DNA of 64,000 nt from Nocardia jejuensis NBRC 103114 (lineage in GTDB: Bacteria > Actinomycetota > Actinomycetes > Mycobacteriales > Mycobacteriaceae): NCBI RefSeq assembly GCF_001613145.1, contig NZ_BDBU01000043.1:1-64000 (forward strand), given 5' to 3'. This document shows positions 8,577 to 17,684 of this stretch, piece after piece (position 1 is the first letter of the stretch; each line of letters opens with the position of its first letter). Position numbers and translations under genes: made by a program. Under the pieces are notes generated by a model. That model was not told the DNA's origin. It did not search any database and was given only the letters and a program-made list of their open reading frames with translations.

Positions 8577-9641
8577 TCATTGCAGCAGTGCGAGTCCGAC
8601 GGGCAGGTAAGCCGAGAGGCTGACCGTCACGACCGCCGTGAGCAGTACCGCGGCCGCCACGAGATTCGCTCTGCGGTGCCGCACCAGGATCGCGACGAAC
8701 TCGCGCACGAACGCCGGGCGCACGAAGTAGCGCACGGTGCGGGCACCGGTGACCTGTGCGTCCAGGCCGAACCGGCGAGCCAGAGCGGCGGTGCGCAGGA
8801 CGTGGAAGTCACTGGTCACCACCGTCATCGGCAGTCCGAGCGGGTCGAGGCCGCGGGCGCGCAACTCCTCGATGGTGAGGCGCAGGTTCTCCTCGGTATT
8901 GCGAGATCGGTTCTCGCGCACCAGCACATCGCCCGGTATTCCGGCGGCCTCGAGGTAGTCCGCCATGGCGTCGGCCTCGGCCACCACCTCCCCCGGACCC
9001 TGCCCGCCGGAGGTCACCAGCAGCGGCGTGCCGCCGTGCGCCACCTCGCCGCGATACACCTCCGCGGCTCGATTCAGCCGTTTGGCCAGCAGCTGCCCCA
9101 CCTCGTGACCACGCAATCCGCAGCCGAGCACCACGATCACCTCGGCCCCGGGCCGCTGCGGCGCACGGGCGCACAGCACCGTGTATCCGACGAACGAGAC
9201 CAGCTGTATCAGCACGAGCACTCCGAGCAGCGTCGCGACCGCGACCACCACGCGCACCCACACGGGCGTACCCGGATGCGGATCGATCACCTGAAACGCG
9301 ATGAGCGGCAGCGTGATCACCCCGACCCCGATCACCGGAGCCACCGCGATCGACACCCGCAGTCCCTCCCGCCGGGTGAGCGCCACCCCGTTCGCGAGCA
9401 ACCCGAGCCCGGCCGCGAGCAGTGACAGCGGTGGCAGCAGCAGGAACAGCAGCACCCCCGCCACAACCGAGGCCGCCGGAGCGAAGCGATGCAGCACCAG
9501 CACCGCCCACAGCGCCAGCGATCCCGTCGCACCCAGCAGGATCAGGCCCGTCAGGAGCCGCCGCCGACCCCGGATCACCCGCACCGTCCCCCACCCGGCC
9601 AACCCCGCACCGATCGCCAGAAGCACGTGCACCGCCGACAT
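8577..9641 (-). CDS. YdcF/SanA-like (DUF218) membrane protein
   Basis: A 354-residue protein with about five N-terminal membrane helices, a DUF218 domain and one final helix. DUF218 features are VIVVLGCGLRG, the VTSGGQGPGE loop, the RNTEENL segment and VTSDFHVLRTA. Relatives (SanA, ElyC, YdcF) affect envelope permeability and murein precursor handling, but the biochemical activity is not settled. The ATG at 9641 follows GAGAGGGA, which is why the in-frame upstream GTG at 9704 is not used. Confidence 0.85.
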   Translation of the reverse strand: MSAVHVLLAIGAGLAGWGTVRVIRGRRRLLTGLILLGATGSLALWAVLVLHRFAPAASVVAGVLLFLLLPPLSLLAAGLGLLANGVALTRREGLRVSIAVAPVIGVGVITLPLIAFQVIDPHPGTPVWVRVVVAVATLLGVLVLIQLVSFVGYTVLCARAPQRPGAEVIVVLGCGLRGHEVGQLLAKRLNRAAEVYRGEVAHGGTPLLVTSGGQGPGEVVAEADAMADYLEAAGIPGDVLVRENRSRNTEENLRLTIEELRARGLDPLGLPMTVVTSDFHVLRTAALARRFGLDAQVTGARTVRYFVRPAFVREFVAILVRHRRANLVAAAVLLTAVVTVSLSAYLPVGLALLQ

Positions 9642-9990
9642 CACCACCGCCGTCCCTCTCCCTCGAGCCGAACAGTCGCCCGCCGCCACGCACGACCACA
9701 CCACCGCCCGTCACATCACGGTCATCACCCGGCACCTACCCACTATGCCCGCGCTCACCCCCGTAACCCCTCGGCGAACCTCGGCCACCCCCGCTCGGAC
9801 CCGTCCTCTGCCGCCCTCGACCACGCCCCGCCCACCGAACAGACGCCTTCGTGACCTCGCCCACTCGGCTCGGTCTCACCCTCCGAACCGGGGACGACAC
9901 CGCGGCATCGCCTGACCACGCCCAACCGGGATCCCGTTCCACTCGGGCGCTGGCTGACGACCGGCAGACGCGAGAACTGGGTTGATCGCC
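9642..9990. other. Gene-free, strongly C-rich stretch
   Basis: Between the YdcF-like gene and the duplicated eutC end lies about 350 nt with no convincing gene. The plus strand is strikingly C-rich: line 9721-9780 has 31 C against 10 G. The minus strand, the coding strand of the neighbours, is therefore G-rich. Short open frames here are Arg/Pro/Gly-rich and look like composition artefacts. The YdcF-like promoter should lie near 9650-9720. Confidence 0.5.
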
Positions 9991-10451
9991 GCGCCCACGA
10001 ACACCAGGGGCGGTAGTTCTGGTCCTCGTTTCACCTCGACAGTCCGAGAAATGCCGACGGCCTCACCCGAATCCGGGTCGACCCAAGGCCGGAGTGTCCG
10101 CCGCCGCCAGGACCGGCGCGGAGGTGGCGCGGGTCTGATGGGTCGAGGTGTCCTCGACGTCGACAACCGAGCGGCCAGGCTGCGCTCGTCTAGGTGGCCG
10201 AGGTGACTTGGGCGTGGGTTCGTCCGCGCGCCCACGAAGGGCCTGGCAGGTAGCTCTGGTCCGGGCACTCCACCGCGACAATCCGAGGGGCGCGGTGGCC
10301 CACTCGCCGATGGCCGCACCCGAATCGGGGTCGATGCCTAGGCCGGGATATCCGCCGCTTCCAGAACCGGCGCGGAGGTCGTGAGGGTCTGGTGGGTCGA
10401 GGTGTCCTTGACGTCGACGCCCGAGCGGCCCAGGCGGCGCGCTCCTTCGAG
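9991..10451. repeat. Degenerate tandem duplication of the eutC 3' end
   Basis: Two related copies lie head to tail: copy A about 9991-10194 and copy B about 10228-10451. Copy B includes the last third of a hundred-odd bases of intact eutC plus its downstream flank. Shared blocks include GCGCCCACGA at both copy starts, CACCCGAATC and GCACCCGAATC, ACCGGCGCGGAGGT, and GTGGGTCGAGGTGTCC in the intact copy matching TGGGTCGAGGTGTCC in the decayed one. Copy A has many substitutions and indels and no open frame matching EutC, so it is a decayed remnant. Similarity seems to continue a further 20-30 nt past copy A (GGTGACTTGGGCG against GGTGACCTGGGCG). Confidence 0.8.
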
Positions 10452-11267
10452 GAGACCGAGGGTGACCTGGGCGGCGCGGGCGTAGGTGAGGCCCTCGGGT
10501 GGGTGGATGTTGGAGACGCAGTTGCGTTCTGAGTCGGCGCGGCCGGGGCGCGGGAGGTGGGTGAGGTAGATGCCCAGGCTGTCGGCCACCGACAGGCCGG
10601 GGCGTTCGCCGATGAGGACCAGGACCGTGCCGACGCCGAGGGCCTGGCCGATGTGGTCGCCCAGGGCGACACGGGCCTGCGTGGCGATGACCGGCGGAGC
10701 CAGCGTGTAGCGGTCCCCGAGCAGGTCGGACAGCGCGGCGAGCATGGGAACAGCGTGATCGGTCAGGGCTCGCGGGGAGAGACCGTCGGCCAGCACGACA
10801 CCGATGTCCGCGCCCGCGGTGATCCCTTCGGCCAGGGATGAGAACTGCTGTGCGGCACCGTGTTCCCCCTCGCTCTCGGTCTGGATGTCCGCCGAGGCTC
10901 GCGGAGAAGACCGCGCGGTGGAGGTCTCCGATCCGGCGGGGAGTCTGCCCAGATCGGGGCGGCGCAGGTACTCGGCGCGGTCGGCGGCGCGGCTGCGTAC
11001 GTGCACGGGGTGCCCGAGGCCGAGGTCGGCGACTCGACGGGCCAGCGCGTCGACGTCGAGTGGAGTGTGGACCGCGTCCCGGGCGGCGGCGTGCGCGGCC
11101 CGGAATCGAAGCACCTCGCGGGTGGGGAGCGCGTCACCGGTGCGTCCCAACCCGATCCGCGACTGGGTCGTACGCCGCAGCTCGGACCAGAAGTCCTCTG
11201 CCGCAGTGTTTTCCGTGCGATCGACGTCAGCGGCGAATTCGGCGGGGTGGTCGGCGCCGTTCAGCAT
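10338..11267 (-). CDS. eutC: Ethanolamine ammonia-lyase small subunit
   Basis: The light subunit of adenosylcobalamin-dependent ethanolamine ammonia-lyase, which with EutB splits ethanolamine into acetaldehyde and ammonia. The protein is 309 residues from ATG 11267, placed by AAAGGGAA just upstream. The C-terminal two thirds carry EutC hallmarks such as VVLADGLSPRAL, LVLIGERPGLS, GIYLTHLPRPG and CVSNIHPPEGL. A Ser/Thr/Glu-rich linker (about 105-135) is longer than usual. It starts 51 nt after eutB ends, so the two form an operon. No eutA reactivase or microcompartment gene is present nearby. Confidence 0.93.
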   Translation of the reverse strand: MLNGADHPAEFAADVDRTENTAAEDFWSELRRTTQSRIGLGRTGDALPTREVLRFRAAHAAARDAVHTPLDVDALARRVADLGLGHPVHVRSRAADRAEYLRRPDLGRLPAGSETSTARSSPRASADIQTESEGEHGAAQQFSSLAEGITAGADIGVVLADGLSPRALTDHAVPMLAALSDLLGDRYTLAPPVIATQARVALGDHIGQALGVGTVLVLIGERPGLSVADSLGIYLTHLPRPGRADSERNCVSNIHPPEGLTYARAAQVTLGLLEGARRLGRSGVDVKDTSTHQTLTTSAPVLEAADIPA

Positions 11268-11318
11268 CGGGGTTCCCTTTCCGGTAGCGCGCTGTTCACA
11301 GCGCATCTCTCACGCAGG

Positions 11319-12734
11319 TCACGGCGCACTCGTCAGGGCACGCAGCGGGGAGGACCGGGGTTCCACGGGCAGGACACGCCCGTCGGCGCCCATCATGCCC
11401 AGGCGGTCGAGCCAGGCCTCGAATTCGGGAGCAGGCCTGAGCCCCAGCACTTTTCGCACGTACAGCGCGTCGTGGTAGGCGAGGCTCTGATACCCGAGCA
11501 TGACGTCGTCGGCTCCGGGCACCGCTATCACGAAGGCACATCCCGCCGCGCCCAGCAGGGTCAGCAGCGTGTCCATATCGTCCTGGTCGGCCTCGGCGTG
11601 ATTGGTGTAGCAGACATCCACACCCATCGGCAGTCCGAGCAACTTGCCACAGAAGTGGTCCTCGAGCCCGGCGCGGACGATCTGCTTACCGTCGTACAGG
11701 TATTCGGGCCCGATGAATCCGACGACCGTATTGACCAGCAGCGGATCGAGGTCGCGCGCGACGGCGTAGGCGCGGGCCTCCAGCGTCTGCTGATCGACGG
11801 GCTTACCGCCCGCGCCCAGGTGCGCGCCCGCCGAAAGCGCCGATCCCTGACCGGTTTCCAGGTACATCACATTGTCCCCGACGGTCCCGCGCCGCAGCGA
11901 CCGTCCGGCCTCATCGGCCTCGCGCAACAGCGAGATGTTCACCCCGAAACCACTGTTCGCGCCCTCGGTGCCCGCGATCGACTGGAACACCAGGTCCACC
12001 GGCGCACCGGCCTCGATCAATCCGATGGTCGTGGTGACATGCGAGAGCACGCACGACTGGGTCGGGATGTCGAAGCGCCGGCGCACCTCGTCGAGCAGTT
12101 TCAGCAGATCCCCTGTGGCGCGCGGCGAGTCGGTGGCCGGATTGATGCCGATCACCGCATCCCCGCATCCCAGCAGCAGCCCGTCGAGCACCGCGGCCGC
12201 GATTCCGCGCGGATCGTCGGTGGGATGGTTGGGCTGCAATCGGGTCGCCAGCGTGCCGGGCAGTCCGATGGTGCTGCGGAATCCGGCCCGCACCCGGACC
12301 GCCTTCGCCACCGCGATCAGATCCTGATTGCGCATGAGTTTGCTGACGGCGGCTACCATTTCGGGTGTCAGCCCGCGTGACACCGCCGCCAGAACGCCCG
12401 CGGCCGTGTCGGTGGCCGCGACCGCGAGCAGCCAGTCTCGCAGACCACCGACGGTGAGATGCGAAACCCGCTGGAACGCAACGCGATCGTGGGTGTCGAT
12501 GATCAGCCGGGTGACCTCGTCGGTCTCGTACGGCACCACCGGGTCGTTCAGGAACGTGGTGAGCGGCACGTCGGCCAGCGCCCACTGGGCGGCGGCGCGT
12601 TCGGCGTCCGAATGGGCCGCGCATCCGGCGAGCTCGTCGCCGCTGCGCAGCGGTGTGGCCTTGGCCAGCAGGTCCACCAGCCCGTCGAAGGTGTAGCCGG
12701 TCCCGCCGATGCGCTGGTGATACAGGGTCGTCAT
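11319..12734 (-). CDS. eutB: Ethanolamine ammonia-lyase large subunit
   Basis: The catalytic heavy subunit of ethanolamine ammonia-lyase, 471 residues, a TIM-barrel B12 enzyme. Conserved segments include LMRNQDLIAVAKAV, GLLLGCGDAVIGINPATDS, AGTEGANSGFGVNISLL, YLETGQGSALSAGAH and VDVCYTNHAEADQDDMD. ATG 12734 opens MTTLYHQRIGG, where the homology begins; the longer open frame to 12914 is not supported. Ethanolamine would supply nitrogen and acetaldehyde. No ethanolamine permease or B12 riboswitch is visible in the 219-nt upstream gap, so uptake and regulation must lie elsewhere. Confidence 0.95.
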   Translation of the reverse strand: MTTLYHQRIGGTGYTFDGLVDLLAKATPLRSGDELAGCAAHSDAERAAAQWALADVPLTTFLNDPVVPYETDEVTRLIIDTHDRVAFQRVSHLTVGGLRDWLLAVAATDTAAGVLAAVSRGLTPEMVAAVSKLMRNQDLIAVAKAVRVRAGFRSTIGLPGTLATRLQPNHPTDDPRGIAAAVLDGLLLGCGDAVIGINPATDSPRATGDLLKLLDEVRRRFDIPTQSCVLSHVTTTIGLIEAGAPVDLVFQSIAGTEGANSGFGVNISLLREADEAGRSLRRGTVGDNVMYLETGQGSALSAGAHLGAGGKPVDQQTLEARAYAVARDLDPLLVNTVVGFIGPEYLYDGKQIVRAGLEDHFCGKLLGLPMGVDVCYTNHAEADQDDMDTLLTLLGAAGCAFVIAVPGADDVMLGYQSLAYHDALYVRKVLGLRPAPEFEAWLDRLGMMGADGRVLPVEPRSSPLRALTSAP

Positions 12735-12953
12735 GGGATGTCCGGTGCTCCTCGGGTGCTCGGGCCCGGCAGCTGTCCGGGGCACACCTCCGATCCTCCG
12801 GACCCATGTTGCTGCGGTGTAACCGATGGTTTCCGTGGACATTAATGCGCATCGAGCGCACCGGGACACCGCCGGATACCATGACCGGGACGCCCCGATG
12901 GGACGTCGGTTCACACGGCGACATCACACGCACGCGAGAACGGACACCATCAC

Positions 12954-13817
12954 ATGTCACTGGCCACCTATGAGCCGCCCTGGCTCCGCTCGATCGATCT
13001 CGGGGACGAGATCCGGGGTCTGGCGTCCTGGTGGCAACAACCGCATCGGGCGCGCCGGGCGATCGCCGCCTACCGTGATCTGCTGGCCGTCACGCCCGCG
13101 TCCATCGCGTACGCCTTCACCCTCTTCGTGACGTGGTGGACGCTGCGCGGCGCGAGCGATATGGTCGGCCGCCGCCTGATCCTGTCCGCGTCCACGAATC
13201 TCCGCAATATGCAACGAGATCCGATCCAGGTGCTGCTGGCCTCCGCGTTCTGGACCGATGGCGGCTTCCCGTGGCCGGACATCCTGATCCTGCTGACCCT
13301 GATGGCGCTCGCGGAGCGCTGGCTCGGTTCACTGCGCTGGATCGTGGTGGTGGCGTTCGGGCATATCGGCGCGACGCTGATCACCGTGGTCGGCATCGCG
13401 CACAAGGTGGATCAGGAGTTGATTCCGCTGCGGGTGACGATCGCCGCGGATGTGGGCCCCAGCTACGGCATCTCGGCCATGCTGGCGGTGCTGACCTACC
13501 GTCTGCGCGGCGTCCCGCGCCTGCTGTGGGCCCTGGGCCTGCTGCTCTGGTACGGCTGGAGCGTCTGGCAGAACCGCACCTTCACCGATTACGGCCACTT
13601 CTTCGCCCTGCTGATCGGATTCGCCATCGGCGGGCTCGCGCTGGTGCTGTCCCGGCGCTTCGTCGAGCGACGCGCTCGCAAGGCGCTCGCCGACCCCGAA
13701 AAGGCCTATTCCGCAGTCGAATCGGAGCCCGGCGACACCCCCGCACCGTTCTCCGGAGCGACCGGAACACCGGTTTCCGAGGGAATCGACGCGTCGGCTC
13801 AGGACCGGAAAGTCTGA
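12954..13817 (+). CDS. Rhomboid-like membrane protein
   Basis: A 287-residue protein with about six membrane helices and a hydrophilic C-terminal tail (from about residue 232). The arrangement GHIGAT in one helix, GPSYGISA in a following helix and GHFFALLIGFAIGG in the last recalls rhomboid proteases, with the serine of GPSYG and the histidine of GHF as the possible dyad. The usual rhomboid motif is GxSG/GxSx, so activity is plausible but unproven; it could be a rhomboid-like pseudoprotease. It is divergent from eutB. Confidence 0.65.
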   Translation: MSLATYEPPWLRSIDLGDEIRGLASWWQQPHRARRAIAAYRDLLAVTPASIAYAFTLFVTWWTLRGASDMVGRRLILSASTNLRNMQRDPIQVLLASAFWTDGGFPWPDILILLTLMALAERWLGSLRWIVVVAFGHIGATLITVVGIAHKVDQELIPLRVTIAADVGPSYGISAMLAVLTYRLRGVPRLLWALGLLLWYGWSVWQNRTFTDYGHFFALLIGFAIGGLALVLSRRFVERRARKALADPEKAYSAVESEPGDTPAPFSGATGTPVSEGIDASAQDRKV

Positions 13818-13839
13818 TCGCGCCCGGACCGCACCCGGC

Positions 13840-15027
13840 TCACCGCCCGATCGGATCGACCGCACCCCGATCGCGCTGCGCGAGCCGCACCGCCGGTTCC
13901 ACGAGCCGGGCGGCGATCGGCCCCAGCACCGCCATCATCAGCACGTAGGCCGAGGCCAGCGCGGCCAGCCGCGGATCCACCCCGCCGACCGACACCGCGA
14001 GTCCCGCGATGACGATCGAGAACTCCCCGCGCGCCACCAGCGCCGCTCCCGCCCGCGCACGACCCATCCGGCGGATCCCCTGCCGGCGCGCCGCCCACCA
14101 GCCGGTGCCGATCTTGGTCAGCGCCGTGACGATCGCCAGCAGCACCGCCCAGCCCAGCACCGGCGGGATCGCCCGCGGATCGGTATTGAGACCGAACGCC
14201 ACGAAGAAGATCGCCGCGAACAGATCCCGCAGCGGTTCCAGCAGTTTCGCGGCCTCCTGTGCGGTGGATCCCGAGATCGCGATGCCGAGCAGGAACGCGC
14301 CCACCGCCGCGGACACATTGAGCGCCGAGGCCGCACCGGCCACCAGCAGCGCCGCCCCGAGCAGCTTGAGCAGGAACACCTCCGGGTCGCTGCTGTCCAC
14401 GAGCGCGGACACGTACCGGCCGTAGCGCAGCGCCACCACCAGCACGACGGTGATCGCGACGAGCGCGATCGCGAGCGATTCGAGCCCGGCCAGGAAGCTC
14501 ATGCCCGCGAGCATCATGGTCAGGATCGGCAGGTACACCGCCATCGCCAGATCCTCGAATACCAGGATGGACAGGATGACCGGTGTCTCGCGGTTACCCA
14601 GCCGTCCGAGATCGTTGAGCACCTTGGCGACGATCCCGGACGAGGAGATGTAGGTGACGCCGGCCATGGTGACCGCGCCGACCGGACCCCACCCCAGCAG
14701 CAGGGCGACCAGAGCGCCCGGCGTGGCGTTGGCGACGATATCGAGCAGACCGGCCAGCCAGTCGCGACGCAGTCCGGTCACCAATTCCGCTGCGGTGTAC
14801 TCCAATCCGAGCAGCAACAGCAGCAGCACCACGCCGATCTCACCGGCGAGGTGGCCGAATTCCGCAGCTGCCTTCATCTGCACGATGCCGCCCTCACCGA
14901 AGGCGAGCCCGCCGAGCAGATACAGCGGAATCGGTGACATGCCGAATCGACCGGCCACACGTCCCATCATTCCCAGCGCGAACAAGATCACGCCGAGCTG
15001 AAGCAGAGCTAGGCCGGTCGAGTCCAC
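13840..15027 (-). CDS. Cation:proton antiporter, CPA2 (KhtU/KefB-like)
   Basis: A 395-residue monovalent cation:proton antiporter of the CPA2 superfamily with about 12-13 helices. Family segments include LLGGLAFGEGG, LLLLLLGLEYTAAEL, ITVVLVVALRYGRYVSALV and LLGIAISGSTAQEA. It starts 4 nt after the stop of a soluble TrkA-C protein, so the two are co-transcribed. The pair resembles Bacillus KhtT-KhtU, where the TrkA-C subunit gates a K+/H+ antiporter. K+ efflux under alkaline or electrophile stress is therefore the likely role. Substrate preference cannot be read from sequence. Confidence 0.88.
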   Translation of the reverse strand: MDSTGLALLQLGVILFALGMMGRVAGRFGMSPIPLYLLGGLAFGEGGIVQMKAAAEFGHLAGEIGVVLLLLLLGLEYTAAELVTGLRRDWLAGLLDIVANATPGALVALLLGWGPVGAVTMAGVTYISSSGIVAKVLNDLGRLGNRETPVILSILVFEDLAMAVYLPILTMMLAGMSFLAGLESLAIALVAITVVLVVALRYGRYVSALVDSSDPEVFLLKLLGAALLVAGAASALNVSAAVGAFLLGIAISGSTAQEAAKLLEPLRDLFAAIFFVAFGLNTDPRAIPPVLGWAVLLAIVTALTKIGTGWWAARRQGIRRMGRARAGAALVARGEFSIVIAGLAVSVGGVDPRLAALASAYVLMMAVLGPIAARLVEPAVRLAQRDRGAVDPIGR

Positions 15028-15031
15028 CGGC

Positions 15032-15514
15032 TCAGCCGTCGGCCAGGATGCGAGTGGCCGCGTCCAGCCCGTGCGGCGTTCCGACGACTACCAGCAGGTC
15101 ACCGGAGTCCAGGACGAAGTCCGGGCCCGGCGACGGGTGCAACTGCCCGGCGCGCATGACCGCGACGATGGAGGACTTGGTGCGCGTGCGCATCCCGGTC
15201 TCGCCGAGCATCCGCCCGTGATACGGGGAATTGGTGCCGATCGGCAGCTGCCTGGTGGTGATCCCGGGTAGGTCGGCGTGCTCCTCCTTGAGCTGCTGTA
15301 CCAGCTGTGGAGCACCCAGCAGATTGGCGAGCACGGCCGCCTCGTCCGTGGTCAGCGGCACCTGTGCCAGGCAGGCGTCCGGGTCGTCACGCTGCGAGAC
15401 GATCAGGTCGATCCCGCCGTCCCGGTGTGCGACCACACCGATCCGACGGCCCGATCGGGCCTCGAAATCCTTCCGCACACCGATACCTGGCAAGGCAGTA
15501 ACGTCGACGTTCAC
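15032..15514 (-). CDS. TrkA-C domain gating subunit (KhtT-like)
   Basis: A 160-residue soluble protein. The N-terminal part (NVDVTALPGIGVRKDFEAR) is typical of KhtT-type regulators. The C-terminal TrkA-C (RCK_C) fold, about 80-160, includes SSIVAVMRAGQLHPSPGPDFVLDSGD, broken here between two motifs, and ends DLLVVVGTPHGLDAATRIL. It would bind a nucleotide and gate the antiporter encoded 4 nt downstream. GTG 15514 is chosen because homology begins there; the frame is open to 15553 but the extra residues look unrelated. Confidence 0.85.
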   Translation of the reverse strand: MNVDVTALPGIGVRKDFEARSGRRIGVVAHRDGGIDLIVSQRDDPDACLAQVPLTTDEAAVLANLLGAPQLVQQLKEEHADLPGITTRQLPIGTNSPYHGRMLGETGMRTRTKSSIVAVMRAGQLHPSPGPDFVLDSGDLLVVVGTPHGLDAATRILADG

Positions 15515-15653
15515 GCGTTCACAGTAGGCCAGATCGGCGCGATCACACCGCAACGGGCAAACCCGATCGAACAGCGTCTTTGCGACACGGCGGACGCGCG
15601 GGCTCGGCTCGTTCGGGGTGCGGTTCCACGGGCCGTATCGGCCCGGGTGGCTC

Positions 15654-16028
15654 TCACCCCTCCACGAGCGGGGCGAACACCCCGTCCGGCCCGGGAGCGA
15701 ACTCGCGCACCTCGACGACCGCGGCCAACGGCAGCGGCCCGAAAAGGTGCGGAAACAGCATCGAGTCCGGATCGGTCGGCACGCCCGGCTCCCATTTCAC
15801 GGGCGATCCGAGCCGCGCCGGGTCCAGCCACAGCAGCACCAGATCGGTCCTCCCCGCGAAGATCCGATTGGCGGGCAGATGCGCCTGATACGGCGCCGAC
15901 AGATGAATGAACCCCGCCTCGTCCAGCGACGCCGCCCGATACTCCCCCGCCGCGCGCGCGTCCTCCCATTCCGCGCGCCCGCAGATGTGCACCAGCGCTT
16001 CGGAAGTCGCCCCGCTCTCGGTTCCCAT
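15654..16028 (-). CDS. DUF952 domain protein
   Basis: A 124-residue protein of the DUF952 family. Landmarks are ALVHICGRAEWEDARAAGEY, EAGFIHLSAPYQ, LLWLDPARLGSPVKWEP and FPHLFGPLPLAAVV. DUF952 proteins have an ADP-ribosyltransferase-like fold according to family descriptions, but no activity is established. ATG 16028 follows AAGGGTG; the open frame continues to 16238 without family similarity. It stands apart from the KhtTU-like pair by 139 nt. Confidence 0.82.
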   Translation of the reverse strand: MGTESGATSEALVHICGRAEWEDARAAGEYRAASLDEAGFIHLSAPYQAHLPANRIFAGRTDLVLLWLDPARLGSPVKWEPGVPTDPDSMLFPHLFGPLPLAAVVEVREFAPGPDGVFAPLVEG

Positions 16029-16274
16029 ATCGCCCACACCCTTCACCGTCGGATTCCACCTGAGCACCAAGTGTCGCGCAGAAAACGGTGCGGCCCCAGC
16101 CGTCCCGGCCCGCGTGGTCCGCCGCACGGCACCTGCCGACCGTGGATTCGCCGAGCAGAGCGGAACACGAGCGGGCCGGTCAGCCCGTGAGCCGAACAGC
16201 CCGTGACCGGGAACGAGGCACCGCGAGGTCGTGACCACCGGCGCGTTCGACCTCGAGCGAGCGACCGGGTGTGC

Positions 16275-17600
16275 TCAGTACGGGCGGGGCCGATCCAGGT
16301 GCACCGCAACATCATTGACGCCAACCCGAGCCGGCGCGAAGCGGCCCATCGCGCGTGCGCCCACCGAGGCGTCGGTCGTCCACACACTCACGCTGGGCCC
16401 GAGCGGGGTCTTCAGGGCGAGTTCGAACGCCTCCCCCGCGTCCGCGGCGCGCACGACCGGCAGTACCGGGCCGAGCGTCTGATGATTGAGCACCGCCATC
16501 GACGGATCCACGTCACCGAGCACCGTCGGCTCGAACAGGTGCCCGGCGCCGGTCCCGCCGCAGCGCAGCGTCGCCCCCTTCAACAGCGCGTCGCGCACCT
16601 GTTCACGCACGAGCTCGACCTGCGCGGCCGAGGTCATGACCCCGGTGTCCTCCTCGTCGCCGAGCATGGGCCCGAAGGCGGCCGTCTCGGCGGCCAGCTT
16701 CGTGAGAAAGGCGTCGTACACCGAACTTTCGACGTAGACGCGCTCGATGCTGTTGCAGCTCTGCCCGCCGTTCGCGAGTCCGCCGAGTGCGATGCAGGCG
16801 GCCGCCTGATCCAGATCGGCATCGGCCAGCACCACCGCCGCGGACTTCCCGCCCAGGTCCAGACAGCAGGGGATCAGCCGCGCGGCCGCGCGCAGCGCCA
16901 CGATCTTGCCGGTTGCCACGCTCCCGGTGAAGCGGATGTGGTCGACGCTGTCGAGCAGCGCCGGGCCCGCCTCGGGTCCGGCGACCGACTCGAAAACGGC
17001 GGGCGCGCCGAGGCTCGTCCAGCCCGCGGTGACGGCGCGCATGGTCAGCGGCGTCTGCGAGGACGACTTCACGATCACCGCCGCACCCGACACCAGGGCG
17101 GGCACGGCGTCGAACATGGCCAGCGCCAACGGATATGTCCACGGTCCGATCACCCCGACCACCGCGCAGGCGTGATTGGCGACGGCGACCCGCAGCGTGG
17201 TCGTCGGGCGCACGAAGTCCTGTGCGTGCCGGCTGCCGAGGAATCCGGCGGCGTGCGCGCGGTGATAGTCGAGCGCTTCCACGGCCAGGGCGAATTCGGC
17301 GTCGGCCTCGGATTCGGTCTTGCCGGTTTCGCGCCGCAGCAGTCCGGCGATCGGATCGCGGTTGTCCAGCAACCAGTTCCGGAACTGGGTCAGCCAGTGC
17401 ACGCGTCCGACGACGCCGAGCGAGCGCCACAGTGCGCCGTTGTCCCGGAGTCGATCGACGCGCTCGCGCACCTGCTCGGGCGACTTCGTCGAAATGGTGT
17501 CGATCACGTGGCCGTCGGCGGGCGCGATCACGGTCAGCATCGGCGGTCGGGCCTTTCCGGCTTCCGGCACCTGGGTCTGGGTTACCAGCGCTGTGCGCAT
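16275..17600 (-). CDS. Atypical aldehyde dehydrogenase, C-terminally short
   Basis: An aldehyde dehydrogenase-fold protein (441 residues from ATG 17600; GTG 17609 is possible). The nucleophile is present in GGQSCNSIER. Other positions are unusual: the conserved Asn of the GPWN motif is Thr (IGPWTYP), the general-base Glu of LELGGK is Asp (LDLGGK), and KPSE reads KSSS. It also ends at NDVAVHLDRPRPY, about 40-60 residues short of most families, losing the terminal GGxKxSGxGR segment. It may be a divergent subfamily or a decaying enzyme. It is divergent from an AraC regulator. Confidence 0.78.
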   Translation of the reverse strand: MRTALVTQTQVPEAGKARPPMLTVIAPADGHVIDTISTKSPEQVRERVDRLRDNGALWRSLGVVGRVHWLTQFRNWLLDNRDPIAGLLRRETGKTESEADAEFALAVEALDYHRAHAAGFLGSRHAQDFVRPTTTLRVAVANHACAVVGVIGPWTYPLALAMFDAVPALVSGAAVIVKSSSQTPLTMRAVTAGWTSLGAPAVFESVAGPEAGPALLDSVDHIRFTGSVATGKIVALRAAARLIPCCLDLGGKSAAVVLADADLDQAAACIALGGLANGGQSCNSIERVYVESSVYDAFLTKLAAETAAFGPMLGDEEDTGVMTSAAQVELVREQVRDALLKGATLRCGGTGAGHLFEPTVLGDVDPSMAVLNHQTLGPVLPVVRAADAGEAFELALKTPLGPSVSVWTTDASVGARAMGRFAPARVGVNDVAVHLDRPRPY

Positions 17601-17684
17601 GAAAACCACCGTAGGGCCGGTGATTTCGAGCGACCAGCTGGCAATCGGCCAGGAATCAGCGAATATAGGCCGGAACAGGCAACT

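Noticed and set aside
9736..10319. Arg/Gly/Pro-rich minus-strand frames in the eutC flank
   Set aside because: Composition follows the C-rich strand bias, and the longer frame simply reads both repeat copies out of frame with EutC.
12735..12953. B12 riboswitch before eutB
   Set aside because: I could not find a B12-box-like element or a convincing fold in the gap.
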